The notes: generated by a model from the letters alone, not told the origin. A stretch of 64,000 nucleotides of DNA from an uncultured Ignatzschineria sp. (GCA_945639195.1 CALZEE010000002.1:124001-188000), one strand, 5' to 3'; numbered from the stretch's first letter, positions 1 to 9,764 are shown. Translations and numbers: made by a program.

Positions 1-1
1 G

Positions 2-271
2 AAAATGCCGGCGGCCCGAGGATCCTCATTTGAGGTGTTAGGACCTTATTATGCGAGAGATACTTGGAATATCTACGCAGGCGAGCGACCCATTGCAGAC
101 GTTAGTCGTCATACTTTTGAGATCTTAGGCTGGGGTTATGCAAAAGATGCTTGGAATGTCTATTATCACGGTCAAAAAATTGAGGGCGCGAATGCGATGA
201 CTTTTAAAGTAGAGGGTGAAGGGCGCGCTTCGGATATACGTCATCGGTATGACCAAGGAAAGCGTCTCTGA
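2..271 (+). CDS. DKNYY-repeat protein, C-terminal fragment
   Basis: The reading frame is open from the left edge, so this is the C-terminal part of a gene that starts before the window. An internal ATG at 5 could initiate, but no ribosome-binding site can be seen. Two tandem units of the form YAKDxWNVYYxGxxIxGAxxxTFxVxG match the DKNYY family (repeats in which a Lys-Asp pair precedes an aromatic Tyr-Tyr and a later Thr-Phe). These proteins are usually exported or surface-associated and their role is unknown. The frame stops at 271 and is followed by a strong hairpin terminator. Confidence 0.6.
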   Translation, partial: KMPAARGSSFEVLGPYYARDTWNIYAGERPIADVSRHTFEILGWGYAKDAWNVYYHGQKIEGANAMTFKVEGEGRASDIRHRYDQGKRL

Positions 272-330
272 GAATAGTGCGAACGTTCAGGCTGTCATAA
301 TCCTAAAAGTCTGCATTTTATCTTCACCTG

Positions 331-376
331 CCTACAAAAAAACCTCATAGATAACCTGGATCTATGAGGTTTTTTG
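331..376. terminator. bidirectional terminator
   Basis: A near-perfect inverted repeat (left arm about 336-352, right arm 360-376, 7-nt loop) is flanked by an A-run on the left and a T-run on the right. It sits between two convergent genes and can end transcription from both. Confidence 0.85.
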
Positions 377-440
377 TAGAGGTAGGGAATTTCGCTTTTT
401 AGATAGATCTCCTAAAGAAGAGATTATCTTGGTAGATCAT

Positions 441-1493
441 TTACCAGTGATATCCTACGCCAATAGAGATCGTGCTATTACGTGCATCTCCGCGTTTTGC
501 TTTGAGTTTTTCATAGTTGTAACCCGTTTTTAGTGCGAGGGATTCAGTAAGCTTGTAAGCGAGTGTGGCATTGAGATTGAGATCTAATGCAACATCTGCG
601 TTAAAGCTTCGCCCCACAGAGCCTGTGGTATTAAACTTGAAACGTTGATTAAAAAAATATTGCTGAAAATCCCACTTTAACGTTGCTTGCGGGCTATTGC
701 TTGATTCTCCCGTTTTATACTCTAGCTGTTGGAAGTTAAGCAGCGTCGCCATTGAAAAACTCGATCGTTCGTTATTCCATAACTGCCAACCAGGACCTGT
801 ACCCACTAAAAGATTTTCGCGGATATCTTCAACCCAGTCATGCTGATAATCCACCGATCCTTGCCAGAAGAAACGGCGGCTAAAGAAGCGGTCAGCAGCG
901 TAGTTAATATTGTAATTATGATTTTTTGTGCGGTCATTATCGCGTTTGCGGTAATAATTCACGCCCACATGATGACGCCATAATCCATGCTCTAGCTTAT
1001 AGTTTCCGCGAACACGATAGCGGGTGGTTTTGGACGTATCTTTATCTAAGTAAGCACTTAGATCGACATTCCCTGAATGCCGGAACTCTTCTGCCTTTAA
1101 CGTCGCGCCATTAATTTTGGCAACGAGTAATTCTTTATCAAAAGGAATGGATTTAGGGATTCCGTGGCTTTTAATGAGAAGCCTATTTTCAGCCCCTTTT
1201 TTAGAGCGATCAAACTCAATCTCCGTTGCCGGCATACTCTCTGTAAAGCGGTTCTCTTTAATGGAGACAGGCGCATTCATTTTAAATCGTTCAATATGAT
1301 GACTTTTAATGAGTAAGTTTCCGGCAAACTCCGTACGAATCATGACCGTATTCTCTTCAATAAGAATAATCTTCCCCGTAATATGGTCTCCATTTTTTAG
1401 CGAGATCGTATCTGCCATGGCATTGCTCATTAAGGTGAGAATGCAGAGTAAGCTCATGGATTGAATAGATAAAGGTAGCGATTTAATCGTCAT
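441..1493 (-). CDS. DUF481 family outer-membrane beta-barrel protein
   Basis: The 350-aa product has a signal peptide (charged N-terminus, hydrophobic stretch, cleavage after about NAMA at residue 27). A short N-terminal module, DTISLKNGDHITGKI, is typical of DUF481/YdiY-like proteins. The C-terminal two thirds are rich in alternating aromatic strands with Asp/Asn turns, and the protein ends in an aromatic residue (W), as expected for a barrel inserted by the BAM machinery. Related proteins are reported as salt- or acid-induced; function here is inferred only from the family. It stands alone, convergent with the DKNYY gene. Confidence 0.75.
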   Translation of the reverse strand: MTIKSLPLSIQSMSLLCILTLMSNAMADTISLKNGDHITGKIILIEENTVMIRTEFAGNLLIKSHHIERFKMNAPVSIKENRFTESMPATEIEFDRSKKGAENRLLIKSHGIPKSIPFDKELLVAKINGATLKAEEFRHSGNVDLSAYLDKDTSKTTRYRVRGNYKLEHGLWRHHVGVNYYRKRDNDRTKNHNYNINYAADRFFSRRFFWQGSVDYQHDWVEDIRENLLVGTGPGWQLWNNERSSFSMATLLNFQQLEYKTGESSNSPQATLKWDFQQYFFNQRFKFNTTGSVGRSFNADVALDLNLNATLAYKLTESLALKTGYNYEKLKAKRGDARNSTISIGVGYHW

Positions 1494-1790
1494 TTTGGGG
1501 CGTGTATCTCAGTGACTCAGGCGAAAAAAAGATGCCTGATTGCACAGGCTAGAATCTGTACAGGATAGAGAGAGAAAGTGACAAAATCAAATCTAAAAAT
1601 TAAATCAAATCCCCGGCGTTACAAGATCTTATATTGTGAAAATCTTTGGGATTAAACGGAAATGTTGAGCGTTAAGTTAATGATCTATTTTAAGAAATTT
1701 GATTCATGCTTTCAGCGCTCATTCAATGCGGGTAAAGGGAGTATGGCGCTAAAAGTATGGAAAGGTGGGGATGTTGATAGAGACGGTGTA

Positions 1791-2549
1791 TTAAACCCTC
1801 TCAATCACCCAATGCAGATATCTTGCATGAGGCTGATAGTCCGAATTTTCTGAATAGTGTAGCTCCATTTTTAAATGATCTTCCTCACTAATACGATTAC
1901 GTGCTTCGCGGTTCATAAAGTCGTAATAGGTGCGAATTCCACTCTTTTTTAAGAGGGAATAGCCATTTTGTATGAGATGCGATTCAAGCGTCGGCGGATC
2001 AATGGGGGAGATCGGGGTAAAACCGCCTTTTTCGCCACTGAAGTTGCCGCGTTCTATATAGTGGAAATTGCCACGAATAAGATTGTGGTAGATCAAGCCT
2101 TCGCGATTATAAAAGAGCAGGGATAACTTCCCGCCTTTTTTAAGAAGTTGTTCGATAATCTCGAAAAAAGCGAAAGGCTCCGGCAACCATTCGAGCATCG
2201 CATGACAGGTAATCAGATCAAATTGCGGGAGATTCATATGCGGGAGATCCGCAAGATATGCAGAATGAAATTCGGCACTTAAGGCGCGTTCTTCAAAGCG
2301 TGCTTTAGCAAGTTCTAGCATCTCTACAGCAGGCTCAACGAGCGTTAATGTATGTCCCTTTTCTGCTAAAATGCCGGCAAACTGACCTTGGCCTGCGCCG
2401 ATATCTAAGATATTGAGGGGCGTATCATTGAGTCCGAGCGCTTCAAAGTCCCGCGCTAAGATCGCAAGACGTAATCTTCCCTTAAAACTATCGTAGATAT
2501 TACGGGTGAATTTTTTGCTGAGATCATTGAAGATGGGCGGGTTATTCAT
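1791..2549 (-). CDS. cmoM: tRNA 5-carboxymethoxyuridine methyltransferase CmoM
   Basis: This is a class I SAM-dependent methyltransferase. It has the SAM-binding motif LDIGAGQGQFA near residue 47, the acidic motif TLVEPA, and the CmoM-specific stretches CHAMLEWLPEP and LSLLFYNREGLIYHNLIRGN. In E. coli CmoM methylates cmo5U34 in wobble-position tRNAs to mcmo5U34. The N-terminal segment KKFTRNIYDSFKGRLRLAIL also follows the E. coli protein. I chose ATG at 2549 because it gives the MNNPPIFNDL start; a TTG at 2567 would add six residues without a convincing ribosome-binding site. It is monocistronic. Confidence 0.85.
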   Translation of the reverse strand: MNNPPIFNDLSKKFTRNIYDSFKGRLRLAILARDFEALGLNDTPLNILDIGAGQGQFAGILAEKGHTLTLVEPAVEMLELAKARFEERALSAEFHSAYLADLPHMNLPQFDLITCHAMLEWLPEPFAFFEIIEQLLKKGGKLSLLFYNREGLIYHNLIRGNFHYIERGNFSGEKGGFTPISPIDPPTLESHLIQNGYSLLKKSGIRTYYDFMNREARNRISEEDHLKMELHYSENSDYQPHARYLHWVIERV

Positions 2550-2671
2550 AGCTATGAGCAGTACCAAAGGATAGATTTAGTGAAATGACGAAAGTCGGTG
2601 CAGATGCACGTTAGCAGTAGATACTCAATGAATCCCTGTTTTTATTGGGATAGATAAAGACAAGAAAACGA

Positions 2672-3190
2672 TTAAATCCGATGATATTGCGGGTAATGCA
2701 TGATATCTGCAAGCATAGATGCCGGGAATTTTGAGACTAACTCATCATAATCATGCACTGCATCATTATAGTAAGAGGCAGATTCATCGATATTACGATT
2801 GGTGATCTCTATTTTAGTCCAGAGTGGTATTAATGCCGGATCTGCTTTGAGCTCGGGGTTTTTGAGGGAGCGTTTGTAGAGATGCTTAATCTTATTACGG
2901 AACAGTAAAATCGCATGGACGCGTGCTTCTTGCGTCCGCTCTATGTCCGTATCACTCATATTACGAATATCTGTAAAGAGCTGCGCTTCATCGCGGAGCA
3001 CTTTTTGGGTGATGAGAATGATCGGGGCAGAGCGGCTAATCAGCTGTGCTTGCAAAATCTCGACATCTTTAAAAGCCGTATCACACCGTTGGCGGTATTG
3101 GCGAAGCTTGCGATAATGATGCAAGAAGAGATAGATAATAGATATTGCAGCGCCTGCTGTAAGTAGCAAGCTGATAACTGTCGTTGTCAT
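2672..3190 (-). CDS. LemA-like membrane protein
   Basis: The 172-aa product has one N-terminal transmembrane helix (about residues 5-24) followed by a helical domain. RQRCDTAFKDVEILQAQL corresponds to the LemA 'W/F-xDV-xxQL-xRR' region. The C-terminal YYNDAVHDYDELVSKFPA corresponds to the LemA 'YN-xxVxxYN-xxxxxFP' motif. LemA proteins are single-pass inner-membrane proteins of unknown function. The match is diverged, so family assignment is moderate. A gene of the LprI family lies upstream on the same strand about 300 bp away. Confidence 0.6.
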   Translation of the reverse strand: MTTTVISLLLTAGAAISIIYLFLHHYRKLRQYRQRCDTAFKDVEILQAQLISRSAPIILITQKVLRDEAQLFTDIRNMSDTDIERTQEARVHAILLFRNKIKHLYKRSLKNPELKADPALIPLWTKIEITNRNIDESASYYNDAVHDYDELVSKFPASMLADIMHYPQYHRI

Positions 3191-3489
3191 GTTAAAGACT
3201 CATTAACCATTGGTGAGATATTGAGTGGATAAAAAGGGTTTCAAAAGAGACGTTACGCTTGATTTTAACGCCTTCCTCTATTGTTGCAATAATCGAAGAA
3301 AATGCAATATATAAAGCATAACTTTTTTGAAAAAATTTATGTCGAGCATTTCGTGAGGAATAATAAGGCTTAAAATGCCGGTAATCGCGATTATCGCGTT
3401 CTCTTTTATCAATGCGTTTGTACTCAAAAAGATATAAAAACGATAAGCCGTTAATACGGGTTGATCTCTATTAGATAGGATCATGCTAT

Positions 3490-3996
3490 TTATAATGGCA
3501 TTTCAAGAAGCGAGGTTACATCTAAGCGAATCTCTTCATAATGATGTTTAAGCTGCTCGTAGCGATCTTTACTGTGGCGTTGTTGGCACTGGCGCTCTAA
3601 GATGTTTTTAGCCGTTCCACGCGATGCCATCTCACGAATGACATCGCAAGCGCTGGTGCGGTATTGAGACCAGAGCACTTGCGATTGAATGAGAGCGTTT
3701 TTTACAGCTTCATAAGGCATCTCATAGTTATCATAATAAGCGTGATCATATTTTTGTTGATAGAAGATCATGCTTTGATCTAATAAGGAGAGCGTTTCTT
3801 TATATAGAAGCGCAATTTGCTGATCAATCTCATCGAGCTTTTGATTTTCACAAAACGTTTGTACGTCTGGGGAGTAGTTATGTTCGCACTCATAAGCAGA
3901 AGGAAGGGGCTGTGCAGCAAGCATACTGGTTAATAATATGAGAGCTGATAAATACCAGAGATAGCCAGCTTTGATATGCGTGGAGATTTTTAGCAT
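3490..3996 (-). CDS. LprI-like (DUF1311) periplasmic protein
   Basis: The 168-aa product has an N-terminal signal peptide or anchor (about residues 10-29). The conserved LprI/DUF1311 pattern follows: YECEHNYSPDVQTFC, then a 'LDEIDQQI..LY' helix, then 'LIQSQVLWSQYRTSACD' and a late 'CQQRHSKDRYEQL'. Four cysteines are spaced as in the family and probably form two disulphides. Some LprI proteins inhibit lysozyme; activity here is not shown. The start at 3996 gives a normal signal peptide. Confidence 0.7.
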   Translation of the reverse strand: MLKISTHIKAGYLWYLSALILLTSMLAAQPLPSAYECEHNYSPDVQTFCENQKLDEIDQQIALLYKETLSLLDQSMIFYQQKYDHAYYDNYEMPYEAVKNALIQSQVLWSQYRTSACDVIREMASRGTAKNILERQCQQRHSKDRYEQLKHHYEEIRLDVTSLLEMPL

Positions 3997-4271
3997 GATT
4001 TTCCTATGATTTTGTCGCGCTATTTTTCTTTTGTGTATAACGATTTTTAAACGCTTTTGAGGATATTTTTAAAAATATTTTAATCGGTAATCCAAATTGC
4101 GTAAAAATAGTAGTGTAGCATTGTTTTTAAAGTGAAAATTACGAAAACGTCATATTTGCGACAATTTTGGAGCGGTGCTATCTCTTTATTATTATTTTTT
4201 ATTCACTGATTATCGATTCATGGACGGAGATTAAAGGCTTTTTTATCTAAAAAAATAGCATGCAACCCGTG
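3997..4271. other. intergenic region upstream of purE
   Basis: AT-rich divergent region between the LprI-like gene and purE. It contains the purE promoter at its right end. I see no coding potential, and no convincing PurR palindrome. The only partial resemblance is the stretch acgaaaacgtcat at about 4141-4153. Confidence 0.5.
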
Positions 4272-4300
4272 TTGACTAAAATCAATCTTAAGGATAGAAT
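4272..4300 (+). promoter_or_regulatory. sigma-70 promoter of the purine operon
   Basis: TTGACT at 4272-4277 and TAGAAT at 4295-4300 are separated by exactly 17 bp, each one mismatch from consensus. The purE ATG at 4365 leaves a leader of roughly 57 nt. It is the only strong promoter-like element visible before the purE-K-L-C-F block. Confidence 0.75.
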
Positions 4301-4364
4301 CAACTCTCAGAAATCGGCATCTAGCTCCGATTGATATCTACTTATTTATGGGTTGAATTTCTCA

Positions 4365-4859
4365 ATGAAAAAACAGAAAGTCGCCATTATTATGGGAAGC
4401 AAAAGCGATCTGCCTACAATGCAGAATGCCGCTCAGATGCTTAACCAATTTTCCATCTCCTATGACATGAAAGTTGTCTCTGCACATAGAACGCCAGAGC
4501 ATATGGTCTCGTTTGCATTAAATGCAAAAGATGCCGGCTATGACGTGATTATTGCCGGAGCGGGTGGTGCTGCGCACTTACCTGGAATGGTTGCATCCTT
4601 AACACCGCTTCCTGTCATTGGTGTTCCAATAAAGACAAGTACGCTGAGTGGAGTTGACTCCCTCTATTCCATTGTCCAGATGCCGGGTGGTATTCCTGTG
4701 GCAACGATGGCTATTGGTGATGCGGGCGCAAAAAATGCAGGCCTCTTCGCAGCACAAATTTTAGCCCTTACTAACGACGATTTATATCATAAGCTAAAAA
4801 CATTCCGCGAAAAGCAGACTGAAAATGTTTTAGCAGATAGCACTATAGAGGAGAGATAG
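4365..4859 (+). CDS. purE: 5-(carboxyamino)imidazole ribonucleotide mutase PurE
   Basis: PurE class I interconverts N5-CAIR and CAIR in de novo purine synthesis. The motif GSKSDLPTM near the N-terminus, [11 protein letters not shown], and the glycine-rich [12 protein letters not shown] are the class I signature; SAHR contains the catalytic histidine. The length (164 aa) is normal. ATG at 4365 gives [15 protein letters not shown]; a TTG at 4353 would add four residues. It is the first gene of a tight operon, five bases before purK, and both genes of the two-step carboxylation route are present. Confidence 0.95.
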   Translation: MKKQKVAIIMGSKSDLPTMQNAAQMLNQFSISYDMKVVSAHRTPEHMVSFALNAKDAGYDVIIAGAGGAAHLPGMVASLTPLPVIGVPIKTSTLSGVDSLYSIVQMPGGIPVATMAIGDAGAKNAGLFAAQILALTNDDLYHKLKTFREKQTENVLADSTIEER

Positions 4860-4864
4860 TCATC

Positions 4865-5989
4865 ATGCACATTTTACCCGGAAAAACTATTGGTATTATT
4901 GGTGGTGGGCAACTAGGTAAAATGTTAGCAGAAGCAGCAAATAGGATGGGCTATTATGTCATTACCCTTGATCCTGCTTCAGATGCACCGGCTGTATCAG
5001 CCTCCCATGGGCATATTGTCTCTGGGTTCTCCAATGAAGAAGGATATGAAACCCTCATCTCTCGTTGTGACGTTGTCACTTATGAGTTTGAGAACATCAG
5101 TGCGGCGCTAGTAAAGCGCCTTAATGCTGAGTACCATAACATTCCTCAAGGTGAGCTTCCGCTCTACCTCGCACAAAACAGAAAACGTGAAAAAGCAGCG
5201 CTCACGGAAGCAGGTCTTCCCGTGGCGCCTTATGTTGTGCTTGAAAATCCGGAAGCAGAGATCTCAAATGCAGTTAATACACTCAATTTCCCCTTCGTCG
5301 TGAAGACACAAGAGGGTGGATATGATGGGAAAGGGCAAGTAGTGGTGAGAAGTGAGGCCGATCTTTCTAAGGTCGCAACACTTTATGGCATTCCTTGTGT
5401 GGCTGAGAAGTTTATCCCTTACGATTGGGAATGTTCTATTATCGGCACTCGCTCGATTAATGGCGAGTATCGACACTTCCCAATTGCCGAGAATCATCAT
5501 GTTAACAATATCCTCTTTAAAACCACGGCAGGTGGTGAAAAGGTAACAAAAGCGCTTGAGCTAGAGCTCAATGAAATGCTACAGACCTTTATGGAGACGC
5601 ATAACATCGTAGGAACGCTTGCAATGGAAGCATTTATTGTAGGCGAGACGGTATATGTCAATGAGTTAGCACCAAGACCGCATAACTCAGGACACTTTAC
5701 GATTGAAGGCTGCGCAACAAGCCAGTTTGAGCAACATATCCGTGCGATTTGTGGCTTACCACTCGGCGATACAACGCTGCTTCAAAAAACCGTGATGTTT
5801 AATATCCTCGGACAAGATAAAGCATTTTTATTTGATTACATTCCAAAAATGTCACCGGATGCGCATCTTCACCTCTATGGTAAAAAAGAATTTAAGAATA
5901 ACCGTAAAATGGGTCATGTCACCTTTACGGGGAATGAAGGCTTAGCCGCTTTCGAAGCAACAATGACAGAAAGTTTTGAAATAAACTAA
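4865..5989 (+). CDS. purK: 5-(carboxyamino)imidazole ribonucleotide synthase PurK
   Basis: This ATP-grasp ligase carboxylates AIR to N5-CAIR using ATP and bicarbonate. It begins with TIGIIGGGQLGKMLAEAA, the PurK N-terminal dinucleotide-like motif. FVVKTQEGGYDGKGQ is the ATP-grasp glycine-rich loop, and VNELAPRPHNSGHFTIE is the metal/ATP-binding strand. The length (374 aa) is normal. A good ribosome-binding site (gaggagag) precedes ATG 4865. It is followed 15 bp later by purL. Confidence 0.95.
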   Translation: MHILPGKTIGIIGGGQLGKMLAEAANRMGYYVITLDPASDAPAVSASHGHIVSGFSNEEGYETLISRCDVVTYEFENISAALVKRLNAEYHNIPQGELPLYLAQNRKREKAALTEAGLPVAPYVVLENPEAEISNAVNTLNFPFVVKTQEGGYDGKGQVVVRSEADLSKVATLYGIPCVAEKFIPYDWECSIIGTRSINGEYRHFPIAENHHVNNILFKTTAGGEKVTKALELELNEMLQTFMETHNIVGTLAMEAFIVGETVYVNELAPRPHNSGHFTIEGCATSQFEQHIRAICGLPLGDTTLLQKTVMFNILGQDKAFLFDYIPKMSPDAHLHLYGKKEFKNNRKMGHVTFTGNEGLAAFEATMTESFEIN

Positions 5990-6004
5990 CACTCAAGGAC
6001 TCCA

Positions 6005-9000
6005 ATGAAACGCCGATTTTATATTGAAAGTACGCCATGCTATTCAACTGAGGCTGCTGCCTTATTAAGAGAGCTTAACGCCGCGCTTAATATTCAGACA
6101 TTAACAAAAGTGCGACTCATTCAAGTTTATGACCTCTTTGCTTTAGAAGAGAACGAACAGGATAAAGTACGTGCAGTCTTAATGCAGCCGACACGTGACG
6201 AACTAGTGGATGAAACTGCCTTGTTGCAATCATTGAATAGTACGCCACATTTTGCAATTGAGAGCTTGCCGGGTCAGTATGATCAGCGTGCTTACAGTGC
6301 AGAGCTAGGTTTTAAAGTGGCAGGTGCTTCACATAAAACGCAAGTTTCAACGGCGCTCCTCTACTGCTTTAATGAGGATCTTTCAGGAAGTGATCTTGAG
6401 AAAATACAAAACTACTGCTTTAACCCGATTAACTCACGCTTAAAAGATTTAAGCCTTGAGATTAACGACACGCGCTTTATTGATACTCGCGCACCTAAGG
6501 CCGTTGAGAAAATTGCAGACTTCATTCATATGTCAGAATCTAAACTCGTAGAGTTTAAGCTTGGCATGGGGCTTGCAATGGAGTTTGAAGATCTTGAGCA
6601 TATTCAAAAATATTATCAATCAGAAAAGCGTAACCCGACAGAAACAGAGCTCCTTGTGCTCGATACTTACTGGTCGGATCACTGCCGTCATACCACGTTT
6701 GAAACCTCGCTTTTAGATCTCGATTTCACTGCAAGTCAGTTCCACGAGCAGTTACAACAAGCTTATGATGATTATCGCGGTCTTCGTGAAGCAACGGGGA
6801 TTACTGCACGTCCTGAAACACTTATGGATATGGCAACCGTATTTGGCCGTTATCAACGTAAAACAGGCGAGCTTGCAGATATGGAAGTATCTGATGAAGT
6901 GAACGCATGTTCTGTGCGTATTAATGTGGATGTCGATGGCAAACTTGAGCCTTGGCTCTTAATGTTTAAAAACGAAACGCATAACCACCCGACAGAGATC
7001 GAGCCATTTGGTGGCGCGAACACTTGTGTAGGCGGCGCGATTCGTGACCCATTATCTGGCCGTGCGTATGTTTATCAAGGCATGCGTATCACAGGCGCCG
7101 GCAATGTATTAGAAGCAGAAGAAGCAACGCTTCCGAATAAGCTTTCACAACGCCGTATTAGCCGTGTTGCAGCACTCGGTAACAGTTCATATGCGAATCA
7201 AATTGGGGGCACGACTGCTTTTGCAAAAGAGTATATCCACCCAGGATTTGTGGCAAAACGCATGGAGCTTGGTGCGGTTGTTGGGGCAGTACGTGAAGAC
7301 TTCGTTGTGCGTGAAAAACCTATTGATGGCGATGTGATTATCCTTTTAGGCGCAAAAACAGGCCGTGATGGCGTGGGCGCAGCAACAGGATCATCAAAAG
7401 TACAAACGGTAGAAACGGTAGAAACAGCAGGTTCAGACGTACAGAAAGGTTGCGCAAGTGAAGAGCGTAAGATTCTTCGCCTCTTCCGTAAAAAAGCGGT
7501 GACAACCTTAATCAAAAAATCCAATGACTTTGGCGCGGGCGGTGTGTCCGTTGCGATTGGTGAGCTTGCAGATGGCGTTTACGTTAATCTTGATAAAGTG
7601 CCTACTAAATATGCCGGCCTTAACGGTACGGATCTTGCGATCTCAGAATCACAAGAGCGTATGGCAGTTGTGGTTGCAAAAGAGAATGCCGATAAATTCA
7701 TCGCGCTTGCTAAAGAAGAGTCAGTAGAAGCGATTATTGTTGCGACTGTGACCGCAGATCCGCGTTTAGTGATCGAGTGGAAAGGCGAAAAAATCGTTGA
7801 TATCGCAAGATCATTCTTAGATACCAACGGTATTCGTAAAAATGCAACGGCGAAAGTGGTTGATAGCAACAAACCTTCACCGCTTCTGCATCGTGAAGAG
7901 ACTGCCGATATCCAACTTGCATGGAAAACCTTACTTGCAGATTGCAATATCGCGAGCCAAAAAGGGATGAATCAGAACTTTGATTCAACGCTCGGCCGCT
8001 CAACTGTATTACTCCCATTTGGGGGCAAATGCCAAGCAACACCGGCAGAAGTTTCATTACAAAAAATTCAAGTCGAAGCAGGCGAAACGCAAACTGCAGC
8101 GATCTTAGCACACGGTTATAACCCTTACATCGGCGAATGGTCTCCGTTCCATGGTGCAGCTTATGCAGTGATCGAATCACTCTGCCGTACCGTTGCAAGT
8201 GGCGGTAACCCAACGCGTGCGCGCCTCTCATTCCAAGAGTACTTCGAGCGCCTTGATGGTGTTCCTGAGCGCTTTGGTAAGCCTGTTGCGGCATTACTTG
8301 GTTCAATCGATGCACAAAAAGCATTTAACGTGCCAAGTATTGGTGGTAAAGACAGTATGAGTGGTTCATTCGAAGATATCGATGTCCCACCAACGCTCGT
8401 TTCATTTGCGGTAACGCCAGTGAAAACAGAAGATGTGATCTCGCCTGAATTTAAAGAGAGCGGCGATTATATCTACCTTCTCCCAGTAAAAGAGAATGTG
8501 ACTAGCGCTATTCCTTACGCAGAGATTAAACATAACTTTGAAGTGTTCCAAGCGCTCCATGCAAAACATACGATTCATTCAGCCAGTTCTGTTCGCCAAG
8601 GCGGCGTTGCAGAGAGCTTAGCGATGATGAGTTTTGGTAACCGCATTGGGGCAAACATTGAGAATATCTCAACGCATGATCTCTTCCGCCCACAATACGG
8701 CGCATTTGTGATTGCAACGCGTCAAGCATTACCAGAATCAGATGATTACTGCTTAATCGGAACAACTTTAAGCGAATATCGTTTCGACTTTGGTCAAACA
8801 ACGATCTTAGGAACAACGCTTCAAGCAGCTGCAGAAGACCGTTTCGAGTCAATTTACCCGATCTATCAAAAGAGCGAAGGTTTAGCAGATAAAGTTCCGG
8901 CAAATGCCTTAAGCCAAGCGGCAGCATCACTGAAAGTGGCTAAAGCATCAGCACTTATTCCAGTGTTTGAAGGCACGCACAGTGAATATGACGTCGCAAA

Positions 9001-9742
9001 AGGCTTTGAGCAAGCAGGTGCTACGGCAACGATGCTCCCGATTGTGATGCTCTCTGAAGCAGATTACAAAGCGTCTATCGATGCCTTTATTAAAGGTTTA
9101 GAAAGCGCACAGATCTTAAGCTTAGCCTCTGGTTTTGCAAGCACAGAAGAGCCGGCAGGTACTGGTTCGACAATGGCACTCTTCTTGGCACGCCCAGAAG
9201 TGAAAGCAGCCGTTGAAGCATTCATTGCAAAAGGCGGCTTAATCGTTGGGATCAACGCTGGCTTCCACGCATTGATGAAAACAGGGCTTCTCCCTTATGG
9301 TGAGTATCGTGATAATAACGATGCGATCTTGGCGACAAACCTTTATGGTGAGTTTAAAGCACAAATGGTGACGACAGAAGTTGTAAACAACGCTTCACCA
9401 TGGTTCAGCAATGCCCAAATTGGCGAGCAGCATGTCTTACCGTTTGCAGCACTTGAAGGTCGTTTAGTAATTACGGACGCACTCTTTGAAACGCTAAAAG
9501 CTAATGGTCAAATCGCGACGCAATATGTGGATCATAAAGGGCGTGCAACACTTGATGCGACCTTTAACCCTGCAGTATCGCAACATGCTATTGAAGCGCT
9601 TACAAGCCCGAATGGTCAGATCCTTGGTAAAATGGCGCATAGTGAGCGTTATGAAGCAGGGCTCTTCCTCAATATGCCGGGCAACAAACAACAATCAATC
9701 TTTGAAAATGCAGTGGCACATGTGACCACTTCTCAACAATAA
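6005..9742 (+). CDS. purL: FGAM synthase PurL, single-chain Firmicutes type, glutaminase nucleophile lost
   Basis: PurL converts FGAR to FGAM, normally with glutamine as nitrogen donor. This 1245-aa chain matches the large single-chain form typical of streptococci and clostridia. The synthetase core is intact: DTYWSDHCRHTTFE near residue 221, KNETHNHPTEIEPFGG near 325, and GGKDSMSG near 780. In the C-terminal class I glutaminase domain the nucleophile elbow, GICNGFQ in the Streptococcus protein as I remember it, reads GINAGFH here (residues 1082-1088). The catalytic Cys is therefore Asn1084. The upstream oxyanion segment, normally GGFS, is SGFA. His1212 and Glu1214 (AHSER) are kept. The domain is present at full length but should not hydrolyse glutamine. 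See the findings for the matching defect in PurF. Confidence 0.93.
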   Translation: MKRRFYIESTPCYSTEAAALLRELNAALNIQTLTKVRLIQVYDLFALEENEQDKVRAVLMQPTRDELVDETALLQSLNSTPHFAIESLPGQYDQRAYSAELGFKVAGASHKTQVSTALLYCFNEDLSGSDLEKIQNYCFNPINSRLKDLSLEINDTRFIDTRAPKAVEKIADFIHMSESKLVEFKLGMGLAMEFEDLEHIQKYYQSEKRNPTETELLVLDTYWSDHCRHTTFETSLLDLDFTASQFHEQLQQAYDDYRGLREATGITARPETLMDMATVFGRYQRKTGELADMEVSDEVNACSVRINVDVDGKLEPWLLMFKNETHNHPTEIEPFGGANTCVGGAIRDPLSGRAYVYQGMRITGAGNVLEAEEATLPNKLSQRRISRVAALGNSSYANQIGGTTAFAKEYIHPGFVAKRMELGAVVGAVREDFVVREKPIDGDVIILLGAKTGRDGVGAATGSSKVQTVETVETAGSDVQKGCASEERKILRLFRKKAVTTLIKKSNDFGAGGVSVAIGELADGVYVNLDKVPTKYAGLNGTDLAISESQERMAVVVAKENADKFIALAKEESVEAIIVATVTADPRLVIEWKGEKIVDIARSFLDTNGIRKNATAKVVDSNKPSPLLHREETADIQLAWKTLLADCNIASQKGMNQNFDSTLGRSTVLLPFGGKCQATPAEVSLQKIQVEAGETQTAAILAHGYNPYIGEWSPFHGAAYAVIESLCRTVASGGNPTRARLSFQEYFERLDGVPERFGKPVAALLGSIDAQKAFNVPSIGGKDSMSGSFEDIDVPPTLVSFAVTPVKTEDVISPEFKESGDYIYLLPVKENVTSAIPYAEIKHNFEVFQALHAKHTIHSASSVRQGGVAESLAMMSFGNRIGANIENISTHDLFRPQYGAFVIATRQALPESDDYCLIGTTLSEYRFDFGQTTILGTTLQAAAEDRFESIYPIYQKSEGLADKVPANALSQAAASLKVAKASALIPVFEGTHSEYDVAKGFEQAGATATMLPIVMLSEADYKASIDAFIKGLESAQILSLASGFASTEEPAGTGSTMALFLARPEVKAAVEAFIAKGGLIVGINAGFHALMKTGLLPYGEYRDNNDAILATNLYGEFKAQMVTTEVVNNASPWFSNAQIGEQHVLPFAALEGRLVITDALFETLKANGQIATQYVDHKGRATLDATFNPAVSQHAIEALTSPNGQILGKMAHSERYEAGLFLNMPGNKQQSIFENAVAHVTTSQQ

Positions 9743-9764
9743 TCCGAGCGGAAAGGTATTAACA

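Noticed and set aside
1494-1790. Gap between the DUF481 and cmoM genes with a small plus-strand ORF
   Set aside because: The ORF lacks a ribosome-binding site and overlaps the end of cmoM.
3278-3484. 68-aa ORF on the minus strand between the LemA-like and LprI-like genes
   Set aside because: No ribosome-binding site and irregular composition; the ATGCCGG word inside it suggests plain intergenic DNA.
4141-4175. PurR-like operator upstream of purE
   Set aside because: acgaaaacgtcatatttgcg matches only half of the PurR palindrome and is too far upstream of the promoter to be convincing.
7198-8930. Long antisense ORFs inside purL
   Set aside because: They mirror the codon pattern of the strongly conserved PurL frame and have no recognisable motifs.
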